Assembly (NCBI GenBank): GCA_023441055.1
Contig: JAEZQY010000020.1
Coordinates: 77,806 to 141,805 of the forward strand
Reading direction: 5' to 3'
Length of the DNA: 64,000 bases
Source of the DNA: Bacillota bacterium
GTDB taxonomy: Bacteria; Bacillota; Bacilli; Paenibacillales; UBA4045
In this document: positions 1 to 9,479 of the stretch, piece by piece
Layout: each line of letters begins with the position of its first letter
How positions within the stretch are numbered: the stretch's first letter is position 1
Translations under genes and position numbers: made by a program
Notes under the pieces: generated by a model
Seen by the model: the letters and a program-made list of their open reading frames with translations, nothing else
Databases searched by the model: none
What the model was told of the DNA's origin: nothing

Positions 1-1101
1 CATTTCCACTTCCTTAAACAAATCCTCAACCTGTCTTTTCATATTCTTTAACTGATTGAGAAGAAACTGAAACTCAGGTATTTTCGTGGCCGCCGTTTCC
101 ATAGGAGCATTACTCTGCGTCATCGATTTAATCTCTTTGTTGAACTGCTGCAGCGGGATATACACCATCTTCCATAACAACCAAGCGATAATCAAGCTGA
201 TGGATACGAACAAAAATGATAAATAAATAATTTTGACGACCCAACGCCGCTGCTCCTCCTTGTATTCATCCTTGGGAATTAATGAAACGATACTCCAGCC
301 TTGATTGCTGGTGTTCTTCGTCCAGTAGTATCCGTGCAGCAAACCTGCATCCTTCGCGGAATCCGAATCCCCGAAGGGAGCGTTTACAGGGAAATCAGCA
401 GGCACTTCACTGTATGCAATTCGGTTGTCATTATCCAGCATCAGATGGTAAGAATGCTCGCCCAATTGATTCTCCAGTATATGCTGAGTGGTCTTGAAGC
501 TGGATTCGATATACACATATACATCATTTTGTTCGCCCGTAAGCTCCATCTTTCGTAGAGCAGACAATACATATTCGTTATTATATCGCTCGTTGCTAAT
601 ATGCGGTCCGAAATAAGAGATCCGAAAATAACCCGCTAGCAGCGGCAAGCGATCTATCCCGTGGTCAGCCTTCACACTTGTATTATTAAACTTATAAGAA
701 CTCTCTTCTGCAAAATAATACATCACAAGTCCAATAGTGGGATTTGTGAACGAAATCAGATTCAGCTCCGTATTAATCTCTTCTGTCAGGACAGCTCTTT
801 CAAAGGGATTGTCAGTGTTCAGCAGCTGATCTACTTTCTTCCCAATACTCCCTTCGAAAGCCAGCTGCTGAGAGATATGATTTAAGTTGCTGATCGTACT
901 TTCCAGTGACAATTGAACTTGCCTTAAATTACTGCGAACACTGCTCTCCAGGTTGCTGCTTAGTATGGAGGACATCGTGTGATAGGACAATACGACAACA
1001 CAAATAAATGGGATTAGCGTACTCGCGACGAAAATAAACATGATTCTCTTTTTGAAGGTGAGCTGCTCAAAGAAATTCGTAATTAATGGAATAGTCTTCA
1101 T
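1..1101 (-). CDS. YesM-type sensor histidine kinase, N-terminal part (runs off the window)
   Basis: The reading frame is open for 367 codons and continues past base 1, so only the sensor half is visible. It begins with a positively charged segment and a membrane helix (IMFIFVASTLIPFICVVVLS). A large extracytoplasmic domain follows, then a second membrane helix near residues 300-320, a HAMP-like linker and a coiled region at the window edge. The start has a GAGGGGGAA ribosome site. This layout is that of YesM/YpdA family kinases, which sense extracellular ligands and pair with YesN/AraC response regulators in sugar-uptake loci. The catalytic domain should lie outside the window. The family assignment rests on layout and residue character rather than on a visible kinase core. 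Confidence 0.8.
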   Translation of the reverse strand, partial: MKTIPLITNFFEQLTFKKRIMFIFVASTLIPFICVVVLSYHTMSSILSSNLESSVRSNLRQVQLSLESTISNLNHISQQLAFEGSIGKKVDQLLNTDNPFERAVLTEEINTELNLISFTNPTIGLVMYYFAEESSYKFNNTSVKADHGIDRLPLLAGYFRISYFGPHISNERYNNEYVLSALRKMELTGEQNDVYVYIESSFKTTQHILENQLGEHSYHLMLDNDNRIAYSEVPADFPVNAPFGDSDSAKDAGLLHGYYWTKNTSNQGWSIVSLIPKDEYKEEQRRWVVKIIYLSFLFVSISLIIAWLLWKMVYIPLQQFNKEIKSMTQSNAPMETAATKIPEFQFLLNQLKNMKRQVEDLFKEVEM

Positions 1102-1273
1102 CGTTTCTTTGATTCCCCCTCGTTATTTCAAACAAACAAAAAAAGAGACACTTATCAGCAACCTATTATCATCCTAGCGTTAGATTTCCGACATCTGACG
1201 AAGGTGACTGAAGGAATGACTGATAATGTCTCAACAAGAGTATAGCAAATTTATAGGTAAAGCAGTAGGTTGA

Positions 1274-1642
1274 TCACCGCCAAAAGGTTGTACATGCTGC
1301 CTTATCCATGATATTAAAAGCAATCATTTTTTCCAGCAAGGAGAAATCAATGGGCTCTTTCCATTTGAGTCGAATAATCTCCTTCGTATGATCATAGCCA
1401 GCCTGTGTAATCTCATCAGCAAACTTGATCATACCTGCCCGCTCAGGAGCAACAGCCATATGTTGTTTGGATACGCTAAAGCCGATAATATAGGTATCGT
1501 GGTCGGTAAACATCGGCTGATTCCACTTCACTACCGGCACTAAGGTTGGAAATTTCTCCATGACCCAAGACAACACTTCTTCCATTCGAGCCCGATGCTG
1601 CGGGTTCTCGATGCCTGCAAGAAATTCCGAGAAAGCCTCCAT
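1274..1642 (-). CDS. fra: Frataxin-like iron chaperone, YdhG/Fra family (DUF1801)
   Basis: The 122-residue protein matches what I know of B. subtilis YdhG (Fra) almost end to end: an N-terminal EFLAGIENPQHR segment, VKWNQPMFTDH, IIGFSVSKQHMAVAPE and a C-terminal CTTFWR. Fra is an intracellular iron-binding protein that delivers iron for Fe-S cluster and haem assembly. I chose the ATG at 1642 because it follows AGGAGGG at good spacing, although the frame is open 22 codons further upstream. It appears to be transcribed alone. The family call is secure; the iron role comes from the B. subtilis homologue. Confidence 0.88.
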   Translation of the reverse strand: MEAFSEFLAGIENPQHRARMEEVLSWVMEKFPTLVPVVKWNQPMFTDHDTYIIGFSVSKQHMAVAPERAGMIKFADEITQAGYDHTKEIIRLKWKEPIDFSLLEKMIAFNIMDKAACTTFWR

Positions 1643-1780
1643 TTTGTACCCTCCTATTAAGATCGTCTGATTAAGCCTCTTCACGTCCGCTCGCTCCGGG
1701 CTCGTCACAGACTTGTGTACGTCTATTCTAACTTTTACTTGACGAATGAAGCAAATGGGATCCGGTTTGAAGCCACGTTC

Positions 1781-3178
1781 TTAATAAGCCCAAGACCTCG
1801 ATCGCGGTTGTTCCACATTTAGCATCTTGACTAGCAGACTTTTCCTCATATCTTGCAATATATCCTGATATTCACGATCGTTTGCAACATTATGATATTG
1901 CATGGGGTCTATTCTTAGATCGTACAATGATTCTTTGCCATCGGACTCACACAAATATCTAAATTCCTTGGTCCTAATGTTTTTCCATCCATTAAACTCC
2001 ATCAACGCTAGTTCTTTACCTGTAAATTGTTCGTTCTTCAGCAGACGATATAAGGATTCGCCTTGCATCGTGGCTGGGACTGGAATGCCTATGCATTCCA
2101 ATATCGTCGGAAGAACATCAACTGCCTCAACAATCCCCTCGAAGGTTCTTCCCTCATCTACGATCCCCTGCTTCCATTGGAGAATACAAGGAACACGACT
2201 AATACAATCTTCGCCTGGATATCCCTTCTGGTAGCGAAGGTGATCACCCAAATACTCTCCATGATCCGAAGTAAAGATAATGATTGTATTATCCATAATT
2301 CTCAAGCTCTCTAATTGTGCTACAAGTTCACCCACATAATGATCAACCTCGCTGATCATGGCGTAGTATCCATGCTTGACAGAGCGAAGCTCATGATCTG
2401 AATAATACGATTCTGAACGCTGTTCATTCATATATTGTGGATAGTCGGGAATGGATAAGGTATTCGGATCATACAAATCCAGAAACTCCTGAGGAGCAAC
2501 CCACGGTGTGTGGGGCGAATAAAAACCAGCGATACACATCCATGTATCGTTTTGATGCTTCTCAATGAATTCGCGCGTCTGTTCAGCGACGAAGGCTGAA
2601 TGCGTTACATCTGATCTCCCCGGAAAGGCCACCGCTCGCTTAGGTTCTCGTTCTGGATGTTGAATGGAGTCATGAATGCCCATTACTTGATGCCAAGACT
2701 CTGCCGCTGGAGGCAGTCCCAAGCTCAGATGCTCCAATTGATCCGGCGCTTTCGCGCGTACCCACGCGCGGTACGCATCCTCGTAACATCCTGGCTCGTC
2801 CGATATCTCCAAGTGGTCAAAACCATAGCTTGGATAGACCTCACGGTAATCTCTGTTCGCATGTGGGAGAAAATGCAGCTTCCCTATATTACCTGTTACA
2901 TAACCGTAATTCCTTACTACCTTTGGCAGCGTATCTATGTATTCAGGAACTGGGACACCCATGTGAGTAATTCCGATAGCAGAAGGATACCTTCCACTTA
3001 AGAAACTAATACGGCTAGGCATACATACTGGATTCTGTACAAAATAATGATTAAGATTGACTCCATTCTTGGCTAATCTGTCTAAGTTAGGTGTATGAAT
3101 TTCTGAGTTTCCATTTGCGCCAAGCGCATCCCATCGTTGCTGATCTGTATAAATGAGCAGAATATTCGGTCTCTTCAT
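1781..3178 (-). CDS. Type I sulfatase
   Basis: The 465-residue protein has the sulfatase fold signature. An N-terminal NILLIYTDQQRWD supplies metal-binding aspartates, and the active-site motif C-x-P-S-R occurs at residues 52-56 (VCMPSRISFLSGRYP). The Cys is the residue converted to formylglycine. A second metal site lies in IIIFTSDHGEYLGDH. It has no signal peptide, so it should act in the cytoplasm on imported sulfated sugar. It starts 13 bases after the preceding permease gene, with an AAGGAGA site, and so is the last gene of the transporter operon. Substrate is unknown; the fused locus suggests a sulfated carbohydrate. No maturation enzyme is seen in the window. Confidence 0.93.
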   Translation of the reverse strand: MKRPNILLIYTDQQRWDALGANGNSEIHTPNLDRLAKNGVNLNHYFVQNPVCMPSRISFLSGRYPSAIGITHMGVPVPEYIDTLPKVVRNYGYVTGNIGKLHFLPHANRDYREVYPSYGFDHLEISDEPGCYEDAYRAWVRAKAPDQLEHLSLGLPPAAESWHQVMGIHDSIQHPEREPKRAVAFPGRSDVTHSAFVAEQTREFIEKHQNDTWMCIAGFYSPHTPWVAPQEFLDLYDPNTLSIPDYPQYMNEQRSESYYSDHELRSVKHGYYAMISEVDHYVGELVAQLESLRIMDNTIIIFTSDHGEYLGDHLRYQKGYPGEDCISRVPCILQWKQGIVDEGRTFEGIVEAVDVLPTILECIGIPVPATMQGESLYRLLKNEQFTGKELALMEFNGWKNIRTKEFRYLCESDGKESLYDLRIDPMQYHNVANDREYQDILQDMRKSLLVKMLNVEQPRSRSWAY

Positions 3179-3191
3179 GATTCATTTCTCC

Positions 3192-4055
3192 TTATCCTTT
3201 CACTGATCCGATCAATGCTCCCTTGACAAAGTACTTTTGCAGAAACGGATAAACGCACAAGATAGGTATTGTGGATACCATTATTGTTGCGTATTTCAAT
3301 GCCTCTTCCGATACGGAATAGCTTCCGCCTGAGTATCCTTCACTGTTTGTCAACTGACCAGCTAATACGATATTTCTTAGAATGACTTGCAGTGGATATA
3401 GACTTGAATCACGCAAATACATAAGTGGAGTCATATAATTGTTCCACATCCACACGGCGTAAAAAAGTCCGATTGTCGCCATCACCGGTTTGGAAAGCGG
3501 CAAACAAATCCTAATGAAAATACCAAAATCATTAAGACCATCCAGCTTCCCTGACTCTTCAAGCTCAATAGGGAAATTCTGAAAGAAGGTTCGCATAATG
3601 ATAAGATTCCAAGTGGAGACTGCACCCGGGATTATCATCGCCCATATGGTATTGATCATATCCAATTCTCTCACTACGAGAAACGTTGGAATCATTCCTC
3701 CACTGAAAAACATTGTGAATACGATCATCATTAGAATAGGTTTATTAAAAACCATTCCTTTCTTGGATAACGGATATGCGCCTAATGCCGTTATTACTAA
3801 AGAGATGAGGGTACCTAAAGTAACGTATATAAACGTATTCTTATAGCCAATTAATATTCGCCCATCCTCAAATACGTATTTGTACATATCAAGCGTAAAT
3901 CCCTTTGGGTAGAGGAATACTTCTCCTTTCAGTATATGAGAAGTACCACTAAATGAAACAGCCATCATATATATAAATGGATACAATGTTAATGCGACCA
4001 CAAATAGCATAACTATATATATAATCGCATCTGCAAATCCTATTTTTTCCTTCAT
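3192..4055 (-). CDS. Carbohydrate ABC transporter permease, LplC/YtcP type
   Basis: The 287-residue inner-membrane protein has six predicted helices. The permease-ATPase contact loop is of the form EESGKLDGLNDFGIFIRICLPL (EAA-like motif near residues 181-202). The C-terminal YPFLQKYFVKGALIGSVKG is typical of LplC-type subunits. It pairs with the upstream LplB-type permease to import oligosaccharide delivered by the lipoprotein encoded two genes upstream. As usual for this family, no ATPase gene is in the operon and a shared MsmX-like ATPase elsewhere is expected. Confidence 0.93.
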   Translation of the reverse strand: MKEKIGFADAIIYIVMLFVVALTLYPFIYMMAVSFSGTSHILKGEVFLYPKGFTLDMYKYVFEDGRILIGYKNTFIYVTLGTLISLVITALGAYPLSKKGMVFNKPILMMIVFTMFFSGGMIPTFLVVRELDMINTIWAMIIPGAVSTWNLIIMRTFFQNFPIELEESGKLDGLNDFGIFIRICLPLSKPVMATIGLFYAVWMWNNYMTPLMYLRDSSLYPLQVILRNIVLAGQLTNSEGYSGGSYSVSEEALKYATIMVSTIPILCVYPFLQKYFVKGALIGSVKG

Positions 4056-4074
4056 TATGCATCGCCTCTCTTGC

Positions 4075-5025
4075 CTACCACAGGCTGTTATCGCTTATTT
4101 TCCTACTCACAAAGTTTGCGGAGAATACAAATATGAAACCAATAATACCGGTGAATACATCAATAGCAGTTGCATAGCTGTAATTTCCTTGTACGAGACC
4201 TACTCGATAGACATATGTGCTTATGATATCGGCAGTTTCATAGGTTGCAGGTGTATATAACAGATACACTTTTTCGAAACCAATCTCTAGTACTCTGCCG
4301 ATGTTCAGAAGTAACATAATAACAATTGCTGCTGCTATACCGGGTAAAGAAATATGCAACGTCTGCTTCCAACGATTAGCACCATCTATCTTAGCGGCTT
4401 CATACAACCCAGGATCAACAGCTGTTAACGCTGCAAGATAAATAATCGCTTCCCAACCCATATGTTGCCAAGACTCGGATGATACATAAATGGTTCTAAA
4501 CCATTCTGATTCCATCAAAAAGTTGATACTCTCGAATCCTATATTCTCTAAGAATCGGTTAACCGGACCGTTGCTTGGAGATAAGAACATGGCAATCATG
4601 CCTGCAACTACGACATTAGATATAAAGTGAGGCATATAACTGACCGATTGAACAAATCTTTGAACCAGCTTATGTCTTACCTCGTTTAGCAAAAGGGCAA
4701 AAATGATCGGGATCGGAAAACCAAATATCAATTTGTAGAGACCGAGCAAAAATGTGTTTCTCAAGAGCAGAAGAAAATCGGGGTGATTGATAAACATGGA
4801 GAAATGTTTAAATCCAACCCACTCACTCGCCCATACTCCCCAGAATAAATTGTAATCCTTGAATGCAACGACAATGCCGAAAATAGGAACATACTTAAAA
4901 ATAAAATAAAAAAGCAAACAAGGAAGCAGCATCAGGAGTAGATATTTATCTTTTCTTGTTCGCTTAATTAAATTATAGGAATGTTTGATGACGACCGCTT
5001 TCTGCGCTGTTTTTACTATAACCAT
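4075..5025 (-). CDS. Carbohydrate ABC transporter permease, LplB/YteP type
   Basis: Membrane protein of about 316 residues with six helices. The N-terminal KDKYLLLMLLPCLLFYFIFKYVPIFG is characteristic of LplB/YteP subunits, and the EAA-like loop reads YEAAKIDGANRWKQTLHISLPG. An ATG six codons upstream (5043) is in frame, but the ATG at 5025 sits behind GAGGTGAGG at better spacing, so I prefer it. The gene lies between the binding protein and the LplC-type partner, 19 bases before the latter, as part of one operon. Confidence 0.92.
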   Translation of the reverse strand: MVIVKTAQKAVVIKHSYNLIKRTRKDKYLLLMLLPCLLFYFIFKYVPIFGIVVAFKDYNLFWGVWASEWVGFKHFSMFINHPDFLLLLRNTFLLGLYKLIFGFPIPIIFALLLNEVRHKLVQRFVQSVSYMPHFISNVVVAGMIAMFLSPSNGPVNRFLENIGFESINFLMESEWFRTIYVSSESWQHMGWEAIIYLAALTAVDPGLYEAAKIDGANRWKQTLHISLPGIAAAIVIMLLLNIGRVLEIGFEKVYLLYTPATYETADIISTYVYRVGLVQGNYSYATAIDVFTGIIGFIFVFSANFVSRKISDNSLW

Positions 5026-5082
5026 TTGATCCTCACCTCTCATATAAAGGGGCAGTTAGACTGCCCCACGTATAAGTTACAA

Positions 5083-6636
5083 TTAATTGTCCAGCACACG
5101 ATTATAAGCATTCGTGTATACTTCTACTATTTTATCCGTTCCTAATTTATTAGCTTCTGTCACATATTGATCCCACTCAGACAAGCTTCTCGATCCAATG
5201 ATGAATTTCGCGATATTCTCTTCATAATGCTTCCTAACACTCTGTCCAATCGTTGCCATAATCTCAATCTCCTGATCGTTTAGGGCGGGTCTTGGTTGCG
5301 GCAGCGTTTCATACTGTTCTACTAATGTAAATGCATGATTTAATGTGTCCGATGCCATGCTCAGGTAAGCGTCGAAATCCATGGCCGCGTAGGAGCCGTT
5401 AGTAACCATACCGGTCTTAACTCGCAAATCCCCAAAATCCTTAAAGTCTTCTATTATTTTCTTTTTCCCGTTCTCAACAACATAGGTTTCGCCTTCTCTT
5501 CCCCAACTAACAAGCTCAATTCCTTCTTGAGAGTACAAATAATCAAAATAACGAATAGCTGCATCAATATTCTTGGATGTTGACGCTATTGCGAATCCAG
5601 AAGTCTGGAATGAGGAGAACGGATTCTTCTGCTCTCCATTCGCACCACCTGCGAGTGGAGGCATATAAGCTAGTTGAAATTCTGGTTTATCTGCAAGCGC
5701 CACTTTATACTCATCGATAATACCGATAAAGTCTGCAGTTATGAAGGACTTATCTTGTGCGAACAAATCTCTACTCTGATTTCGTTGCATCGACATAAAG
5801 TCAGGAGGTATTAGCCCTTCTGAATGAAAGGTGTGAAGATATTCAAGCATTGTCTTAAAATTATCTTCTGTCGGTCCATATTTCCACTGCTTGCTGCTAT
5901 GGTCGTAATATGCTGAATCCCAGGTACCAAAGTTCGTAACAATATAAGAGATAGAATTCAATTTATCATAGAAATTAATAGGATAGCTATCCGGATACAA
6001 TTCTTGTAATTGTTTGGCCACAACATATAGCTCGTCATAATTAGCCGGGACCTTTAGGTCATGTTTTTGAAATATATCTTCCCGATACTGCCATACCCTG
6101 CGAAATTGTTCGCCTAATCCGTGGTTTGGAAAAAGATAGCTTGATCCGTCTGCAGAAAGGATCGATTCCTTCACATCGGTATGCTGATCTAAGAATGCTT
6201 TATAGCTCGGCATATCGTCCAAGTAGTCTAGAATATTAACAAATGCTCCTTGCGCACCGAATCGATTAGCCTGCAGTGTATTGGTCAAGAATACAATATC
6301 AGGGATGTCGCCAGATGCAATAGTCAAGTTCAATACATTGTCATAATCCGATCCAGGTTGACCTTGAGCATTGAAGCTAACGCCAGTTTCTTCTTTAATG
6401 TACTTATAAATAGGCCAATTCTCGTTATACGGCCAAACCGGGTGGTCGACAAGCAACATCTTTAATTCCACCGGGGAAACATCTTGGACTCCCTCTGAAG
6501 CTGGCGTCGAGATTGTTGGCTGTGGCTGATTATTGTTCGACTTTCCTGTTTCAGCGTTATTACCATTCGCGCAGCCTGCCATAACGATACTAAACATGAT
6601 TACTAAGGCGATGAAGATGAGTAATGACTTTTTCAT
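5083..6636 (-). CDS. Extracellular solute-binding lipoprotein (LplA/YtcQ type)
   Basis: 517-residue lipoprotein with the signal sequence MKKSLLIFIALVIMFSIV and lipobox MAGC (Cys22), followed by an Asn/Gly/Thr-rich linker. The mature part has family-1 binding-protein features such as NLTIASGDIPDIVF and a long C-terminal lobe. It should be anchored outside the cell and hand an oligosaccharide to the two permeases downstream. The start at 6636 follows an AGGGAG site; the frame is open 16 codons further but without support. It is the first gene of the operon and is divergent from the AraC regulator, which probably controls it. Confidence 0.92.
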   Translation of the reverse strand: MKKSLLIFIALVIMFSIVMAGCANGNNAETGKSNNNQPQPTISTPASEGVQDVSPVELKMLLVDHPVWPYNENWPIYKYIKEETGVSFNAQGQPGSDYDNVLNLTIASGDIPDIVFLTNTLQANRFGAQGAFVNILDYLDDMPSYKAFLDQHTDVKESILSADGSSYLFPNHGLGEQFRRVWQYREDIFQKHDLKVPANYDELYVVAKQLQELYPDSYPINFYDKLNSISYIVTNFGTWDSAYYDHSSKQWKYGPTEDNFKTMLEYLHTFHSEGLIPPDFMSMQRNQSRDLFAQDKSFITADFIGIIDEYKVALADKPEFQLAYMPPLAGGANGEQKNPFSSFQTSGFAIASTSKNIDAAIRYFDYLYSQEGIELVSWGREGETYVVENGKKKIIEDFKDFGDLRVKTGMVTNGSYAAMDFDAYLSMASDTLNHAFTLVEQYETLPQPRPALNDQEIEIMATIGQSVRKHYEENIAKFIIGSRSLSEWDQYVTEANKLGTDKIVEVYTNAYNRVLDN

Positions 6637-6858
6637 TTGCAATAACTCCCTCTCTAAATTTGTATTGTCTGCTGTTCGCCCCATTAGAATATATCCACAA
6701 CACCTTAATTGAATACAGACGTCTTCTTACTATCTTCGCCTAATTCAAGATATATCAAGAAAAGATAAGAATCTATAATGGTGTATGTGATCGTTCATGT
6801 ACGGACTGGTGTAGAATATATAATGCAGCTTTAACTATACATTAAGGAGATTTACAAC

Positions 6859-9102
6859 ATGTCTACAAAGCTACTAAATAAAACAAATAGCTTATTCTTT
6901 AAAATTTTCCTGAGTTTCCTACTTATCATATTGATATTAACGGCTATTACGCTTGTTCTATTCGGTATATTTCGCAACAGTGTTAAAGACGAAATCGTTA
7001 ATTTTAATAAGCTTAACCTTGAACATACGATTACAAATTACGATAAGCAATTACAAATTACGAATAATTTGATGCTCACGATGTATTATGATAATAAGGT
7101 TGCTTCTGTATATCATCAATTACAGCGATACAATAAACAAAGTGTCGACTATTTGCTTGTTAATGAGATTTGGAATTCGATCAAGATGAATACGAATAAC
7201 CCTTTATTATATATAGATAATATCGCGATTTATTATAAGCCGTTCTCTTTCACACTCGGTAAGGATGGCTCTTATTCAGCCTTTGATTTTTTTTCTTCCT
7301 ATACTCAGAGTAAAGAATACCCCTTTTCTTTTTATGAGGATCGACTATCGGAGCACCATCGCTTCACTATTCTTCCAGCTTCTGATTTTTCGAATGCCTA
7401 TGAAACAACCAAAAAACTGATCCCTATAATCTTGCGTATTCAACCCAATGACTATTTAATCATTTCATACCTTGACGCGAGCAAGCTCTATCAAACCTTG
7501 CATCCATCCTTGGACGGGCAATTTTATATGTTCTCGGAATCTGGCGAGCTTATCTATTCTTCCTCCGAAAAAGTTCCTTCGTTGGATATCACAGAGCATC
7601 TTGTGAAATTATCAGAAACCTCATACATTAAGAGTGAGGATCATTATTATTTCTTTAAACAGAGCGGCACTACTGGAGTTTTTTATGTGAATGAGATCCC
7701 ATTGAATAAAATCTCAGAACGCATCAGCTGGCTAAACCATGTAGTCAGTCTAATTCTCGTGCTTGCATTGACCTTAAGCATCATTGTTGCGCTCTGGATG
7801 ACTCGGAGATTGAATCGGCCACTCCATCAGATCATCCAAGCGCTCATTCATAAACAATCTCCAGATAACATTAATAGTAATGTGACTGAATTTCATCTTA
7901 TACAAGATAAGATTGCCCGCATTTTCACGGAGATGGACTCGTTGCAGTTTAACATCAAGGAAAAGGATTTATTGTTAACAAACTATAATTATATAAACCG
8001 TATGAAAAGAATTCATTCCAAACAAACTGCTGTATCTCATGAAGAAGCCGGCGATGATATAGTTAAACTCATCTTGTTTAAATTTGTTTTTAAAGAAAAT
8101 ATCGATGAACATCCAATTGAAAAAAAGGCTTATTTTATTAAAGAGTACATTGATTTGTATTTCTCGGAGATCTATGTCCAATCCCGTACATTTCAGATGG
8201 AGCCTGATCAAATATTGACTGTTTTATTTGGTAAAACAGAAGAAGCAAATCTTATACACGAACTTAATCATTTGAAAGTCGTATTCGATCAAGACGTGGA
8301 GCATTATATTGTTACAATCTGTGTTAGTGAAACCTATGAATTTCCGCATCATTTCGAAAAAGCATACTCCCAGACGCTGAGCATGCTTGAACAACGGGCA
8401 TTATTAAAGGAAACACAATTGTTCTTCCATGATTCAAAACAGGTAGATAAACCACTTTATTCAGATTATGATCTACAAATTTTATTTAACCATCTACAGG
8501 AAGGGAACTTTATTGAGAGCCGTTCTAAATTAGAAGATCTGTTTGATCAACTGAACAAAAAAAATGCACCCTCGCTTCAATTTACGTTGCTTGCTGAGCA
8601 GATTCTAAACAAACGGAATGAAATAGATAGTAAAATAGATCCTAAAACTGAACGCGATCGTGACAAGTTATCGCGTGCAGTAGAGCAATGCTTTTCTTAC
8701 AATGAGTTGCTTGCGTATATAGGGGAACAATTGCAAAGCATCTGTATAAAAATCGAAGATAACAAACAGAAAAAGGATGACATCCTCGATTTTGTACTTG
8801 ATTATGTGGAAAACCACTACCATCACCAAGATATCTCGCTTGAATTGATCGCGGACAAAATTAAGCTGTCTACTGGATATTTATCGAATTATATCAAACA
8901 GAAAACCGAAATTAACTTTATCGATCACCTAGTGAATACAAGAATTGAAAAAGCTAGCGAACTTCTAACACAAACAAATCTACCAATTAGTAGAATTGCA
9001 GAAAAAGTCGGATATTATAACGTGACCTCCTTCAATCGTGTATTCAAAAAAATAACAGGTCTCTCACCTGGTGAATACCGTAAGAAGCGGCTTGGCTCAT
9101 AA
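6859..9102 (+). CDS. Membrane-bound AraC-family transcriptional regulator with extracytoplasmic sensor
   Basis: 747 residues. A membrane helix lies at about residues 13-35, followed by an extracytoplasmic sensor region to about 290, a second helix near 292-314, a cytoplasmic linker, and a C-terminal AraC-type double helix-turn-helix. The last 100 residues contain LELIADKIKLSTGYLSNYIK and PISRIAEKVGYYNVTSFNRVFKKITGLSPGEYR. This one-piece sensor-regulator architecture is common in Paenibacillaceae beside LplABC-type transporters. It starts at ATG behind TAAGGAGAT and is divergent from the transporter-sulfatase operon, so it most likely senses the substrate outside the cell and activates that operon. 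Confidence 0.92.
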   Translation: MSTKLLNKTNSLFFKIFLSFLLIILILTAITLVLFGIFRNSVKDEIVNFNKLNLEHTITNYDKQLQITNNLMLTMYYDNKVASVYHQLQRYNKQSVDYLLVNEIWNSIKMNTNNPLLYIDNIAIYYKPFSFTLGKDGSYSAFDFFSSYTQSKEYPFSFYEDRLSEHHRFTILPASDFSNAYETTKKLIPIILRIQPNDYLIISYLDASKLYQTLHPSLDGQFYMFSESGELIYSSSEKVPSLDITEHLVKLSETSYIKSEDHYYFFKQSGTTGVFYVNEIPLNKISERISWLNHVVSLILVLALTLSIIVALWMTRRLNRPLHQIIQALIHKQSPDNINSNVTEFHLIQDKIARIFTEMDSLQFNIKEKDLLLTNYNYINRMKRIHSKQTAVSHEEAGDDIVKLILFKFVFKENIDEHPIEKKAYFIKEYIDLYFSEIYVQSRTFQMEPDQILTVLFGKTEEANLIHELNHLKVVFDQDVEHYIVTICVSETYEFPHHFEKAYSQTLSMLEQRALLKETQLFFHDSKQVDKPLYSDYDLQILFNHLQEGNFIESRSKLEDLFDQLNKKNAPSLQFTLLAEQILNKRNEIDSKIDPKTERDRDKLSRAVEQCFSYNELLAYIGEQLQSICIKIEDNKQKKDDILDFVLDYVENHYHHQDISLELIADKIKLSTGYLSNYIKQKTEINFIDHLVNTRIEKASELLTQTNLPISRIAEKVGYYNVTSFNRVFKKITGLSPGEYRKKRLGS

Positions 9103-9136
9103 TTAATACGAATTCTTCAAATAATAAAGAGGGTTT

Positions 9137-9174
9137 CGTCCGCGGGTTCGTCTGCATATTATGATCCGCGGACG
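9137..9174 (+). terminator. Stem-loop after the AraC regulator gene
   Basis: A perfect 9-bp inverted repeat (CGTCCGCGG/CCGCGGACG) with a 20-nt loop lies 35 bases after the stop codon. No clear T-run follows, so it may be a weak or bidirectional terminator between the convergent regulator and barstar genes. Confidence 0.5.
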
Positions 9175-9206
9175 GCTTCCTAGCGGAATAATTAGTTCCA
9201 CATCAT

Positions 9207-9479
9207 TCATTCTCCCAGCTCGACCTGACAGTATTCGTTAGCTTCCGAGGCTTCTAGGAACGTATGGATAAGTCTCGCTGCATATTCGCCCAATTGATTA
9301 TGCATGTTGTTCACGTGGCGAATCTGAATATGACAAGGTTCACTTATTACAGTGAGCTCGTCCCATAATGCATCTAGATTCCCTCCATAGTATTCCGGAA
9401 ACCCAAGCTCCCGCGCAATATGCGCATGCGCCTCTCTTACGGAACACATCTGCTCGCCGTCCAGCTTAATGATTCGCAT
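9207..9479 (-). CDS. Barstar-family ribonuclease inhibitor
   Basis: 90-residue protein with the barstar hallmarks: an N-terminal beta strand (IIKLDGEQ), then ELGFPEYYGGNLDALWDEL, the helix-loop region that plugs the barnase active site. It neutralises the adjacent barnase-type RNase in the cytoplasm. I place the start at 9479 because it follows GGGAGGT. This start lies inside the end of the barnase gene, an overlap of 14 bases that suggests translational coupling so that inhibitor is made with toxin. Confidence 0.92.
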   Translation of the reverse strand: MRIIKLDGEQMCSVREAHAHIARELGFPEYYGGNLDALWDELTVISEPCHIQIRHVNNMHNQLGEYAARLIHTFLEASEANEYCQVELGE

